This document shows positions 16,968 through 25,088 of a stretch of DNA of 64,000 nt, piece after piece. The translations under genes were made by a program, and so were the position numbers. Numbering within the stretch: the stretch's first letter is position 1; the number at the start of each line of letters is the position of its first letter. The notes beneath the pieces were generated by a model. That model worked only from the letters and a program-made list of their open reading frames with translations. It did no database searches and was not told the DNA's origin. The stretch spans positions 992,001-1,056,000 of the forward strand of contig JAXGMQ010000001.1 in NCBI GenBank assembly GCA_040768585.1, given 5' to 3'. The stretch comes from JAXGMQ01 sp040768585 (GTDB lineage: Bacteria; Caldisericota; Caldisericia; JAAYUI01).

Positions 16968-16996
16968 ATCTTACATAAATATCCTCGGATACACAA
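16968..16996 (-). promoter_or_regulatory. promoter for leaderless GNAT paralogue
   Basis: TTGTGT (16991-16996), 17-base spacer and TAAGAT (16968-16973) on the minus strand, 6 bases before the ATG. Confidence 0.55.
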
Positions 16997-17050
16997 TCGC
17001 CACATCAAAACAAATTTCAAACCATTTGGACACTTACGTCTTTGCTTTCC

Positions 17051-17078
17051 TTGAATACAACCCCCAATATCTCATAAT
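17051..17078 (+). promoter_or_regulatory. promoter of the lipoate operon (leaderless)
   Basis: TTGAAT (17051-17056), 16-base spacer and CATAAT (17073-17078), 7 bases before the ATG at 17086. No Shine-Dalgarno is seen for the first gene. Confidence 0.65.
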
Positions 17079-17085
17079 ACCAAAC

Positions 17086-18117
17086 ATGGAAAAAACTCAA
17101 GAGAGTCCCGAATTTGTCAGGCTAAGCCAAGCCGCTGCAATGACCCTCGACCTGATGGGTGGCAGTTTCTACCGTGACGCAAAACTCTACTGCATCAATA
17201 TCCTCCTCACCTACTCCCAGGGGTGCGCAGCAAACTGTTCTTATTGCGGACTGTCTGCCAAACGCCCAGGTGAGTATGAAGAGAAATCCTTCATCAGAGT
17301 CACATGGCCAACACACTCAACTGAGGACATAGCGCAAAGAATTGCCGACAGACCTGACAGAGTTAAAAGGGTCTGCATCTCAATGATAACCCGCAAAAAG
17401 TCAGTCGAGGACACAGTCAAAGTCGCCAGAATGATTCGTGAAAAGTCCGATGTCCCAATCTCTGGACTGATCTCACCAACCATCACAGACAATAACGAGC
17501 TTCCCCTGCTCAAGGATGCTGGCATCGACAAGATAGGTATCGCAATCGATGCGGCAACCGAGGAACTGTTCGACTTCCATCGTGGCAAAGGCGCGCAGGG
17601 CCCTCACAAATGGGACAGGTACTGGAGCTGTTTTGATGCAGCGCTCGAAGTCTTTGGCAAAGGAAATGTCGGCAGTCACTATGTTGTGGGTCTTGGTGAG
17701 ACCGAGTTTGATATGATATCGGGTATCCAAAAAATCAGGAGCATGGGCGGAGAGACGCACCTCTTCTCCTTCTTTCCGGAACCAAACTCCAGGCTCAACA
17801 GCCACCCCAGACCACATGTTGAGACATACCGCAGGGTGCAGCTTGCAAGATACCTCATTGATAACGACATCACAACGATTGACACCATGAAGTTTGATGA
17901 TAAAGGTAGACTTACAAGCTTTGGGGCTGAGACAGAAAAACATATAGACACAGGACTGCCATTTATGACATCGGGCTGTGTTGGCACCGATGGAACCGTT
18001 GCTTGCAACAGACCATATGCCAACGAGAGACCGTCGGATGAACCCCGCAATTTCCCATTCCAACCCACCAAAGAGGAAATTGAGGCGATAAAAAAGGAAC
18101 TCACAACCTACCCCTGA
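17086..18117 (+). CDS. lipS1: radical SAM lipoyl synthase component (LipS1-type)
   Basis: A 343-residue biotin-synthase-like radical SAM enzyme. The [4Fe-4S]-SAM motif is CAANCSYC (Cys47, Cys51, Cys54), with GGE-like downstream motif and a C-terminal TSGCVGTDGTVACNRP segment that can ligate an auxiliary cluster. The organisation biotin-synthase-like radical SAM, flavoprotein, second radical SAM, lipoate ligase matches the LipS1-LipT-LipS2-Lpl pathway described for archaea and sulfur-oxidising bacteria, in which two enzymes together insert the two sulfurs of lipoate on protein-bound octanoate. Which of the two radical SAM genes is LipS1 rests on gene order, not on biochemistry. I take the ATG at 17086 (not 17026) because the promoter lies between. 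One base separates it from the next gene. Confidence 0.8.
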   Translation: MEKTQESPEFVRLSQAAAMTLDLMGGSFYRDAKLYCINILLTYSQGCAANCSYCGLSAKRPGEYEEKSFIRVTWPTHSTEDIAQRIADRPDRVKRVCISMITRKKSVEDTVKVARMIREKSDVPISGLISPTITDNNELPLLKDAGIDKIGIAIDAATEELFDFHRGKGAQGPHKWDRYWSCFDAALEVFGKGNVGSHYVVGLGETEFDMISGIQKIRSMGGETHLFSFFPEPNSRLNSHPRPHVETYRRVQLARYLIDNDITTIDTMKFDDKGRLTSFGAETEKHIDTGLPFMTSGCVGTDGTVACNRPYANERPSDEPRNFPFQPTKEEIEAIKKELTTYP

Positions 18118-18118
18118 T

Positions 18119-19087
18119 ATGAAAGAAGTATTTGACGTTGCAATAATTGGCGCAGGAGCAGCAGGGCTCACGCTTGCGAAGAATCTGGACAGTTTGTTGA
18201 AAGTGGTGCTTTTTGACAAGAAGAGCGTGCCACACGATCGAATCGCCTGCGCTGAGTGGGTGCCCCCCATGTTCCCCATAGAGCCAGTGGTCAAAACCGA
18301 TTCGATGGTGACAAGCTACGACAACCAAGTGGTTGAGAATAAATTCTATGGCAAGATAATCGACAGGGAGAGTTGGCAAAAAGACTTGCTGACATCCATT
18401 GGGCAAAACGTCACAGTAAAAACTGGAGAACTTGTGACAAAAGTCACAAACAACACAGTAGAGACAAAAAGCAAAAAGTATCACGCAAAGCTGATCGTAG
18501 GAGCTGATGGCCCGATATCGGTGGTCAGGATGAGCTTCGGGTTGCCAATATCACCGGTGTTACCAGCTATCAACGTAAGACTTAGGGTGAAAAGGAATCT
18601 TACAAATACTCTCGTGCATTTCATGACAGAGATTGAGAAGGGCTATGGGTGGTACTTCCCAAAAGGAGATGTGGCAAACGTTGGAGTGGGCGCTACCTCT
18701 AACCTTAGGAATGCCCTTTTGTTCTATGTCGACTTCCTGAAAAAAAGGGGGCTAGTTGAAGGGCAGATGACAAACCATGCCGCCGGGCTCATCCCACTGT
18801 TCCCACTCACAGCTGCTGTTTCTGACTCTGTCGTGCTTGTTGGAGATGCAGCTGGACTCACCGACCCTGTGACAGGCGCTGGCATCAACCAGGCATACGA
18901 CTCAGCTTTAGAGCTTGCAAAAATAATCAACTCAGGGAAGTCAGTCGATAGATACGACAAGTACATAACCAAGATGTATGGGAGATTCTTGGAAAGACGC
19001 CACAGTAGAAGAAAAGCGTTTGAAGACGGCTGGGGCAACTTGAAAAAAGCGGTAGAGGATTCATGGATTTCTTTCTCCCAGGCATGA
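18119..19087 (+). CDS. lipT: FAD-dependent oxidoreductase, geranylgeranyl-reductase-like (LipT-type)
   Basis: A 322-residue flavoprotein. An N-terminal Rossmann motif VAIIGAGAAGLTLAKNL, a mid-protein GADGPISVVRMSFG and the FAD-phosphate motif VVLVGDAAGLTDPVTGAGINQAYDS are those of the geranylgeranyl reductase/digeranylglycerophospholipid reductase branch. In lipoate clusters of the LipS type this flavoprotein is LipT, proposed to deliver electrons. It could instead reduce isoprenoids, but its position as second gene of a coupled operon between two radical SAM genes favours LipT. The ATG follows the previous stop by one base, and its own stop overlaps the next gene. Confidence 0.75.
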   Translation: MKEVFDVAIIGAGAAGLTLAKNLDSLLKVVLFDKKSVPHDRIACAEWVPPMFPIEPVVKTDSMVTSYDNQVVENKFYGKIIDRESWQKDLLTSIGQNVTVKTGELVTKVTNNTVETKSKKYHAKLIVGADGPISVVRMSFGLPISPVLPAINVRLRVKRNLTNTLVHFMTEIEKGYGWYFPKGDVANVGVGATSNLRNALLFYVDFLKKRGLVEGQMTNHAAGLIPLFPLTAAVSDSVVLVGDAAGLTDPVTGAGINQAYDSALELAKIINSGKSVDRYDKYITKMYGRFLERRHSRRKAFEDGWGNLKKAVEDSWISFSQA

Positions 19088-19914
19088 TTCACATAGACGG
19101 GGTGTGCGGAAGGTATCCCGCCATCTCCCTCACTGGCAAGAGCTGCCCCCTAAACTGTGTTCACTGCATGGGAACGCTGCTTGATAATATGGTAGACTGT
19201 AGCACCCCAGAAAAGCTCCTTTCAAAACTCCAGGAATATGAAGCACAAAACATGGCAGGGGTTCTTCTCTCCGGCGGGTGCGATAGAGAGGGCAGAATGC
19301 CCTGGGACAAGTTCCTTCCAACTCTGGCAAACCTCGATACAAAGCTTTTCATATCAGCTCACGGGGGGATGAATGTCGACAAAGAAACCGCAGCAGCCCT
19401 AAAAGATTCAGCAATAAAACAGGTTCTTGTCGATGTGACAGTCGATGAGGAAGCGATAACAAATGTATTCAGACTCACCGACAAAAAGATTCTAACAGAT
19501 ACTGTCGAGAACCTCGTGAAGTTTGGCCCAAAGATTGCCCCCCACGTGATTGTTGGCATCAACCATGGAAAAATCAAATGCGAGTATGAATCTCTCGATT
19601 TCTTGGCTAGCCTTGATAACTCAAGTGTCATCATAGTTATTATAATGCCCATCAACAAAGAGTTTATTGCTCCTCCTGTCGATGAAGTAGTCGACGTTTT
19701 CCGTCACGCCAAAGGTTTGTTCAAAAGTGTTGGTCTAGGTTGCGCCAAACCAAGAGGAAAATACAGGCACGACCTTGAGCAAAAGCTGATTTCCGAAGGG
19801 CTCATCGACAAACTCGCAGTCTGGTCAGACAAAGCGATTGAGGCAGCAAAGAAATCAGGCAAGAATATCGACTATCATCACACCTGCTGCTCGATGTGCG
19901 TGGAAAATAAATGA
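19063..19914 (+). CDS. lipS2: radical SAM lipoyl synthase component (LipS2-type)
   Basis: A 283-residue radical SAM protein. The cluster motif is CPLNCVHC (Cys28, Cys32, Cys35). A C-terminal HHTCCSMCVENK tail supplies cysteines for a second cluster. Motifs SGGCDREGRMPW and LFISAHGG lie in the TIM-barrel half. In the LipS1/LipS2 pathway the two enzymes share the two sulfur insertions. The stop codon overlaps the ligase start as ATGA. The ATG at 19063 overlaps the flavoprotein gene by 25 bases, with AGAGG 4 bases upstream; an ATG at 19084, which forms an ATGA with the previous stop, is an alternative start that keeps all the cysteines. Confidence 0.8.
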   Translation: MDFFLPGMIHIDGVCGRYPAISLTGKSCPLNCVHCMGTLLDNMVDCSTPEKLLSKLQEYEAQNMAGVLLSGGCDREGRMPWDKFLPTLANLDTKLFISAHGGMNVDKETAAALKDSAIKQVLVDVTVDEEAITNVFRLTDKKILTDTVENLVKFGPKIAPHVIVGINHGKIKCEYESLDFLASLDNSSVIIVIIMPINKEFIAPPVDEVVDVFRHAKGLFKSVGLGCAKPRGKYRHDLEQKLISEGLIDKLAVWSDKAIEAAKKSGKNIDYHHTCCSMCVENK

Positions 19915-21449
19915 AATTTAGGGAAATCGACACTGGTGTAAAATCGGCAAGCTGGAACATGGCGTCTGATGATGTGCTGCTGAAGCTTCAACACAGAAGA
20001 GATATGCCCACTCTCCGCTTCCTCTCGTTTGAGCGATGCGCTCTGGTCGGGTTTTTTCAGTCGGTTGAGCAAGAACTCAGGGTTGACTACTGTCGTGAGA
20101 ACGGAATAGATATCAATCGTCGAGTGACTGGTGGCGGATCGCTTTACTTTGACCCATCTCAGGTGGGGTGGGAGGTCATTGCTCCCCTATCTATGTTTGA
20201 CGGAAATCCACAGAAGTTTTATGAGGTGTTTGGCTCAGCCGTTGCTCTTGGTCTTCAAAACCTTGGCATTGACGCGCAGTTCAAGCCAAGAAACGACATT
20301 GAGGTGGGAGACAAAAAGATTTCTGGCATGGGTGGCATAACACACGGTGAGTATTTCCTGTTTCAGGGTACCCTGCTTGTTGAGGACAGGATTGAAGAGA
20401 TGCTTTACAGCCTAAGGGTGCCTGTCGAGAAGCTCAAGCCAAAGGAGATTGATTCAGTCCGAGAGAGAGTCACTTGCATCGAATACGAAATTGGCAGAGT
20501 GCCAAGCAGGAACGAGCTGAAAAATGCGATGCGAGATGGTTTTTACAAATCTCTGGGGATAGAAACCATTGAATCAGAACCCCTGGAGGAAGAAATTGCA
20601 GAGATCGAAAATTCTGTCCCAAAGTTCAAAAGTTGGGACTGGATTGACAGGATTAAACTCCCAAAGGAATCTCAGGGAATAATCTCAGGCTCATACCGAA
20701 GCGAATACTTTGGCACAATAAAGGCCAACATGACAATCAACGCCAAACAGAAAATGCTTCGACAAACCATCATCACAGGGGACTTTTTCCTGGAGTCGAT
20801 AGGCGCAATCTACGACTTGGAGAGGGTACTCAAAAACATCAGGCTTGACGAGGAGAAAATTCTCTCATACGTGAGGAAATATGGGAAGAAATATAAAGAC
20901 CTGCCAACCGATGACTTTTTGAATACCTTCCTTGAGGTATTCAAAAAGTGGGCATGGATAAAGGAAGGTTTTAGCCCAGCTGAGGCAAATTCGCTATTTG
21001 CTGTGAATTTCACCCCAAGCGAGGGCATCAAACCTGAGTATTTCCTGTTCCCCTACTGCGCAAAGGGGGCGAAGTGCGACTACAGGTATGAGGAGGACTG
21101 CCCAATGTGCGGAGGTTGCACGGTCGGGGATGGCTTCAGAATGGCAGAGGACGCTGGACTTGAGTGCCTGACCGTCACGAGTTTTGAAGATCTTGAGGAT
21201 AAATTCATCTATATAAAGCGAAGGGGTGGCAAGGCATACATCGGCAGCTGCTGCGAACCATTTTATATCAAACACCAGGAGTCATTTCGTGACTGCGGAC
21301 TCAAGGGGTTGCTTGTCAATGTGAAGGACTCAACCTGTTACGACCTTGGCAAGGCGCACGAGGCCTACCTTGGAACCTTTGAGAATCAAACAAATCTTGA
21401 GTTGGGACTCATAGAAAAGGTGCTTGAGTATATCAATAGAACCAGATGA
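19911..21449 (+). CDS. lipoate-protein ligase fused to LplB-like and DUF116 domains
   Basis: A 512-residue, three-part protein. Residues 1-235 are a lipoate/octanoate ligase: RRVTGGGSLYF (70-80) is the ligase loop and NDIEVGDKKISGMGG (128-142) supplies the catalytic lysine (135/136). Residues about 255-360 resemble the LplB accessory domain (RSEYFGTIKANM, then LSYVRKYGKKYKDL). Residues 378-512 match DUF116, with a cysteine cluster CAKGAKC, CPMCGGC (383-403). The enzyme should attach octanoate or lipoate to carrier domains so that LipS1/LipS2 can act. The ligase and LplB parts agree with sLpl(AB) of LipS clusters. The DUF116 fusion is unusual. It ends the operon; no carrier (GcvH-like) gene is in the window. 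Confidence 0.8.
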   Translation: MKFREIDTGVKSASWNMASDDVLLKLQHRRDMPTLRFLSFERCALVGFFQSVEQELRVDYCRENGIDINRRVTGGGSLYFDPSQVGWEVIAPLSMFDGNPQKFYEVFGSAVALGLQNLGIDAQFKPRNDIEVGDKKISGMGGITHGEYFLFQGTLLVEDRIEEMLYSLRVPVEKLKPKEIDSVRERVTCIEYEIGRVPSRNELKNAMRDGFYKSLGIETIESEPLEEEIAEIENSVPKFKSWDWIDRIKLPKESQGIISGSYRSEYFGTIKANMTINAKQKMLRQTIITGDFFLESIGAIYDLERVLKNIRLDEEKILSYVRKYGKKYKDLPTDDFLNTFLEVFKKWAWIKEGFSPAEANSLFAVNFTPSEGIKPEYFLFPYCAKGAKCDYRYEEDCPMCGGCTVGDGFRMAEDAGLECLTVTSFEDLEDKFIYIKRRGGKAYIGSCCEPFYIKHQESFRDCGLKGLLVNVKDSTCYDLGKAHEAYLGTFENQTNLELGLIEKVLEYINRTR

Positions 21450-21584
21450 ATGTCTTGTGCGATTTCAATTACAATTATCACGCCTTAGAGTAAGAAATCA
21501 TACTAGACTATGTTACAATTAATTTCAGGAATCCCGTTTTTTTTGCAATTCACGCTATTTCAACACATATGCAAATATTCGATA

Positions 21585-22067
21585 TCATTTTATCTTATGA
21601 TCAGTGTTGATTAATCGTATTATGAAAATATTTTGGATGAAAAATCCATTTGCCCTAGATAAACCTCCTAAAGAAAACTGGAACAAATCGCTATCTTCTA
21701 TATCAGTAGGTAAATTTCTCATATCCATTGCTTCGACGATCTTGGGATTAAGACCCTTATGGTTATTTGTTGTTTTTGAGTAATCCGATCTAAATTCTCT
21801 CACCGTCTGACTCGAATGATGTTTGAGCCTACTAACCCATTTATCAAAACTAATTGTATCTTTGGACAGTTGATAGTCTTTAGGTGTTATTAGATGTTTA
21901 AAAGAGAAGCAAATACACTCACCGATAACCGATTCCAGCTTCGGTATAGAAATACTCTTATCCCGAGGAATTTGTGGTATAGGATTTGGTTTCTTCTTCT
22001 TTGCAGCTATCGAACTAACTCCGAATAATATCTTATCATTGAATCTTTTGTAATAATTGTAGTACAA
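21585..22067 (-). CDS. putative toxin partner of the Panacea/SocA antitoxin
   Basis: A 160-residue protein without recognised catalytic motif; a lysine-rich N-terminus is followed by helices and a C-terminal FQFSLGGLSRANGFFIQNIFIIRL strand-helix core. A gene in this position, downstream of and overlapping a DUF4065 antitoxin gene, would normally be its toxin (PanT), but the toxin class cannot be read. The start at TTG 22067 overlaps the antitoxin by 61 bases; no better start is apparent. Unusually low GC and A-rich codons set this pair apart from neighbours. The stop leaves a 130-base gap before the lipoate operon's end. Confidence 0.5.
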   Translation of the reverse strand: MYYNYYKRFNDKILFGVSSIAAKKKKPNPIPQIPRDKSISIPKLESVIGECICFSFKHLITPKDYQLSKDTISFDKWVSRLKHHSSQTVREFRSDYSKTTNNHKGLNPKIVEAMDMRNLPTDIEDSDLFQFSLGGLSRANGFFIQNIFIIRLINTDHKIK

Positions 22068-22555
22068 AACTCAAGCGCATCTTTGTGATTTCTTGCATTA
22101 ATCCATGGAGACTCTCGGTGTGTCAACTGAGATAATTCAAAAGCTTCCATATGACCATATCTGTCATACACATTATCCAGGTGCTCAATTATATCGGGCT
22201 CTAAATCCATCAGTTCCTGATTTAATTTCTCTTCATCGTTTGTAAGGTTTAATTCAATGTTACCTCGACCAAATTTTTTATATTCTCGATACAGCTCTGG
22301 TATTGCTGGACCAAGTGCCCACGCCTGAAAATCTCCATCAAATAATGGCTTACCATTATTAAATACCATATACCATGCTTGCGCATAATACATCAGCTTT
22401 TGCAGCTTTAGATTAGTTATGGTATCACCTTTGCTGTTTGCCAAATAAATAAAATACTTCGCTACCTCAAACATCCTTTCTGATACCATACTCTCACCTC
22501 TTTCAACGCTATTGTCTACCACATTTACTACTTTTGTCAATATAGTTATGTTCAT
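22007..22555 (-). CDS. Panacea/SocA-type (DUF4065) antitoxin
   Basis: A 182-residue protein. From residue 26 it has the full DUF4065/Panacea pattern: VAKYFIYLANSKGDTITNLKLQKLMYYAQAWYMVFN, then LFDGDFQAWALGPAIPELYREYKKFGRG and AFELSQLTHRESPWINAR. Panacea domains (Caulobacter SocA, phage GepA) neutralise a range of toxins. The probable start may be a later methionine near residue 22 (MVSERMFEVAKYF), since the first 20 residues are atypical. The downstream 160-residue gene overlaps it. Both have markedly higher AT than the flanking lipoate operon, consistent with horizontal acquisition. Confidence 0.85.
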   Translation of the reverse strand: MNITILTKVVNVVDNSVERGESMVSERMFEVAKYFIYLANSKGDTITNLKLQKLMYYAQAWYMVFNNGKPLFDGDFQAWALGPAIPELYREYKKFGRGNIELNLTNDEEKLNQELMDLEPDIIEHLDNVYDRYGHMEAFELSQLTHRESPWINARNHKDALEFCTTIITKDSMIRYYSELVR

Positions 22556-22586
22556 AAATCATGATTAAAACTGTTCAAAAATTATC

Positions 22587-22615
22587 AAGACAACCAACAT
22601 CCCACAACATATAAT
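22587..22615 (+). promoter_or_regulatory. promoter of AraC-GyrI gene at 22626
   Basis: AAGACA (22587-22592), 17-base spacer and TATAAT (22610-22615), 10 bases before the ATG; predicted 5' leader of about 4 bases. The same CAAGACA -35 element occurs before the paralogue at 25355. Confidence 0.6.
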
Positions 22616-22625
22616 CTACCCCATC

Positions 22626-23483
22626 ATGAAAAACTTTGAACGCATCGAGAGAACAATCGAATTCATCGAGTCAAATCTAAATGAGAAGCTCACGCTTGAG
22701 CAGATTGCAGATAAAACTGATGTTACAATGTTTTATTTGACAAAGCTGCTCAAGAGAACGCTTGGAGAGTCTGTGATGGAGTATGTCAGAAAACGCAGGC
22801 TGACGCTCGCCTCAAGGGAGCTTGTGAAGTCTGACAAACCCATCATCGACGTTGCGCTCGATTGGGGATACGAGTCACAAGAAGCGTTCTCCCGTGCTTT
22901 CCTCAAGGTTTTTCATGAGACGCCGGCAAAATTTCGCGAAAGAGGAACGATTAGCTACCAACTTGAGCGGGGCAGGCTCTCACTGTCTGCTCTACTGCAA
23001 AACAAAGGAGAAAGCATGAACAAACCAAGACTGATAGAGAAGGAAAGTTTTCATGTGATAGGAATTCCATACAGAGGAAAGAATGAAAAGGACGAGATAA
23101 CAACACTCTGGCAGGATTGCGCCTGTAGGGATGATTGCCCTATTGAGATTTGTAAGCCTGTGGATGAGTGCTGGGGACTGTGCGAGTTTGACAAAGACGA
23201 CCCAGACGGCGATTTCGATTATCTTGTCTGTCGGGAGATTGAGCCAGGAACCGTAGTCCCAGAGGATTTTACCCACAAGATCGTGCCGGCTGGCAGGTGG
23301 TTGGTGTTTGAGCACAGAGGCGCTCTGGACTTACTCAGACAAACCAAAAACTACATTTACGCAGAGTATCTGCCAAACTCTGAACATGAGCCCGATAACA
23401 TTGAGCTTGAATTCTATGACAGCAGATTCGACTACAAGGGAAGCCCTGAATCTGTTATGGAGATTTGGGTGAAGTTGAAATAA
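22626..23483 (+). CDS. AraC-family regulator with GyrI-like domain; internal start for the effector domain
   Basis: A 285-residue regulator: residues 1-105 are the AraC DNA-binding region (IADKTDVTMFYLTKLLKRTLG and ALDWGYESQEAFSRAFLKVFHETPAKF), residues 131-285 a GyrI-like ligand domain (SFHVIGIPYRGKNEKDEI, then CPIEICKPVDECWGLCEFD). Between them, AAAGGAG and an in-frame ATG with 5 bases of spacing lie at 23005-23018, so a separate 155-residue GyrI protein could also be made from this mRNA. A close relative is the gene at 25355. Ligand unknown. Confidence 0.85.
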   Translation: MKNFERIERTIEFIESNLNEKLTLEQIADKTDVTMFYLTKLLKRTLGESVMEYVRKRRLTLASRELVKSDKPIIDVALDWGYESQEAFSRAFLKVFHETPAKFRERGTISYQLERGRLSLSALLQNKGESMNKPRLIEKESFHVIGIPYRGKNEKDEITTLWQDCACRDDCPIEICKPVDECWGLCEFDKDDPDGDFDYLVCREIEPGTVVPEDFTHKIVPAGRWLVFEHRGALDLLRQTKNYIYAEYLPNSEHEPDNIELEFYDSRFDYKGSPESVMEIWVKLK

Positions 23484-23612
23484 ACCCCGGCTAATGAAGG
23501 CATTTTTTACAGTAACACATTCCCACCAATGCTGTTTCCGTCCACACAAAAATATCATGCACAGTGAATGGTCGTGTCGTAATCACAAGATACCCCAATC
23601 ATCTTGATAAAG

Positions 23613-23644
23613 ACCAAAAAATGGCGCCGGCAGAAACCGGCGCC
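23613..23644 (-). terminator. rho-independent terminator on the minus strand
   Basis: GGCGCCGG and CCGGCGCC pair across a 6-base loop; on the minus strand a run ATTTTTT follows immediately. It would end the candidate RNA above, or less likely a read-through transcript from the DUF1003 gene. Confidence 0.8.
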
Positions 23645-23718
23645 TGAATAGGAAGTCCTAATGCAATCCTCTCCGATCGCATCACCTTGATTCTACTACA
23701 GGTGTAAGTAGTTTGCAA
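23613..23718 (-). ncRNA. candidate small RNA with strong terminator
   Basis: No coding gene exists on this strand here, yet it has a promoter-like TTGAAA (23747-23752), 16 bases, CAATAT (23725-23730), a nine-pair stem (GATGCGATC with GATTGCATT, loop GGAGAG; 23660-23683), a smaller CACCT/AGGTG stem, and a perfect terminator hairpin GGCGCCGG/CCGGCGCC (23623-23644) followed by ATTTTTTGG. The size would be about 105 nt. It resembles no RNA family I recognise. Confidence 0.5.
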
Positions 23719-23841
23719 GCGTAGATATTGGACATTTGGATCAGAATTTCAAAGCCAGAATATAAACAGCCCATAATGTATGTAAATTTGTAAGGTTATC
23801 CCAATATTTCTTCAATATCTGAAATCGTCAATGCAAGAATT

Positions 23842-23990
23842 TTGCATTTTCAAATTCTCGTGTATATAATTGCGCTAAGGAATCAACTTAGCGCGGGAAT
23901 CTAGCAAAGATAAGGAGCATTCACTCCTTAGAGCACCGTGGGGGCTGGGCGAAACAGCCCTCACGATCTGTCAGTGTGTTTTGTCACACC
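23842..23990 (+). ncRNA. candidate structured RNA: promoter plus hairpin array
   Basis: TTGCAT (23842-23847), 17-base spacer and TATAAT (23865-23870) form a near-consensus promoter pointing into a sequence with no gene. Downstream are GCGCTAAG/CTTAGCGC (23872-23894, overlapping the expected start so perhaps an operator), TAAGGAG/CTCCTTA (23911-23930), an 11-pair CGTGGGGGCTG/CAGCCCTCACG (23937-23965) and GTGTG/CACAC (23974-23989). No U-run terminator follows, so the end is uncertain. It is not a tRNA, 6S, SRP or RNase P RNA by eye. Confidence 0.4.
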
Positions 23991-24395
23991 GCAAGCAATT
24001 TATGCATCTCGGTTAATAATTCAACCCCCCTAAAATAAAATCGGATAGTACTAATTCAATTGTCTTTAACGACTAGATATGGCTATTTAGTATTATAAAT
24101 ACTGGATTTGTTTCATTCATATCACATGGTTTTTATATATAATTTACAACTGTCACTTGTAGTAATGATATTAATTGCGAAATCTCATAAGAAAAAAAGG
24201 GTAGGTAATCGAAGCTATTACGGCAATGGTTGAAATTCTGATTCAATCTAATTTGGTTAATTTCAATCTAGTACAGCATTTCCCATCATAAAATAAACAA
24301 TGCAAAAAATCGCCTCAACGAGGTTTTGTAAAAAAACCAACGGTCGATATCAACGAACAAGCAGATTCACCCCACACAATCAGACAAGTAGATTT

Positions 24396-25088
24396 CTACA
24401 TCTTATCTCTATCACTTATCATCTCCAACTGAATCTCTTGAATCTCAACAAGTTTTTGCCAGTTGTTTCTGATAAAATCATCAAGCTTGTCATGAAGCAA
24501 CCTTATTTCAAGCTCAGCTTTGAGGTTGAGTTTGTAATCACTGATCGATCTGATCCTATCCCTGTCTTCCTGTCTGTTCTGGCTCATCATAATAATTGGC
24601 GCTTGAAGAGCTGCAACACAGGACAGAATGAGATTCAAGAGGATGAAAGGATATGGGTCAAATCTATAAACAAACAATAAAACCGTGTTTGCCAGTACCC
24701 AGGTCACAATCACAACGCAGAAGATGAGTATAAATTTCCAACTCCCCGCAAACTGCGCCAGACTGTCTGACAGTCTTTCACCAAAGGTTCTGCTCTCGTC
24801 AATCTCCGTTTCAACCTTCTTTGAGATGATTCCTCTCTCCTCAATGCTGGAGATAACATCCACCACATCCCTGTCGATTTTCTTATTCTCCCCCTCCAGA
24901 AGCTGTTTCACATACATCACCCTGTAGTGATTCAGATCGCCTACACAGATATAGTCATAATCATCAATATCAGGAAAGTCCTTTGTGATGAGTTCTTTGA
25001 CCGACTGATTTACCATCGAGAGTGGATAGAGCTGGTGACGGTCTTTCTTGCTGCCATCTCTGCAGATTATTCCTTTTTTTCTTTCCAT
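24396..25088 (-). CDS. DUF1003 membrane protein
   Basis: A 230-residue membrane protein. Two transmembrane helices (about residues 120-140 and 153-175) are separated by a short loop with FDPYPFILLNLILSC, the DUF1003 signature, followed by SQNRQEDRDRIRSISDYKLNLKAELEIRLLHDKLDD, a soluble helical tail typical of the family. An N-terminal cytoplasmic part of about 100 residues with a HYRVMYVKQLLEGE motif precedes it. Function of DUF1003 is unknown. AAAGGAG lies 8 bases before the ATG. A short direct repeat of 15 bases (ACTGGATTTGTTTCA) flanks the gene at 24101 and 25202. Confidence 0.85.
   Translation of the reverse strand: MERKKGIICRDGSKKDRHQLYPLSMVNQSVKELITKDFPDIDDYDYICVGDLNHYRVMYVKQLLEGENKKIDRDVVDVISSIEERGIISKKVETEIDESRTFGERLSDSLAQFAGSWKFILIFCVVIVTWVLANTVLLFVYRFDPYPFILLNLILSCVAALQAPIIMMSQNRQEDRDRIRSISDYKLNLKAELEIRLLHDKLDDFIRNNWQKLVEIQEIQLEMISDRDKM

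Noticed and set aside
23865..23990. selenocysteine tRNA (selC) candidate
   Set aside because: The TAAGGAG hairpin has TCA in its loop, but there is no acceptor stem, T-arm or CCA, so it is not a tRNA.
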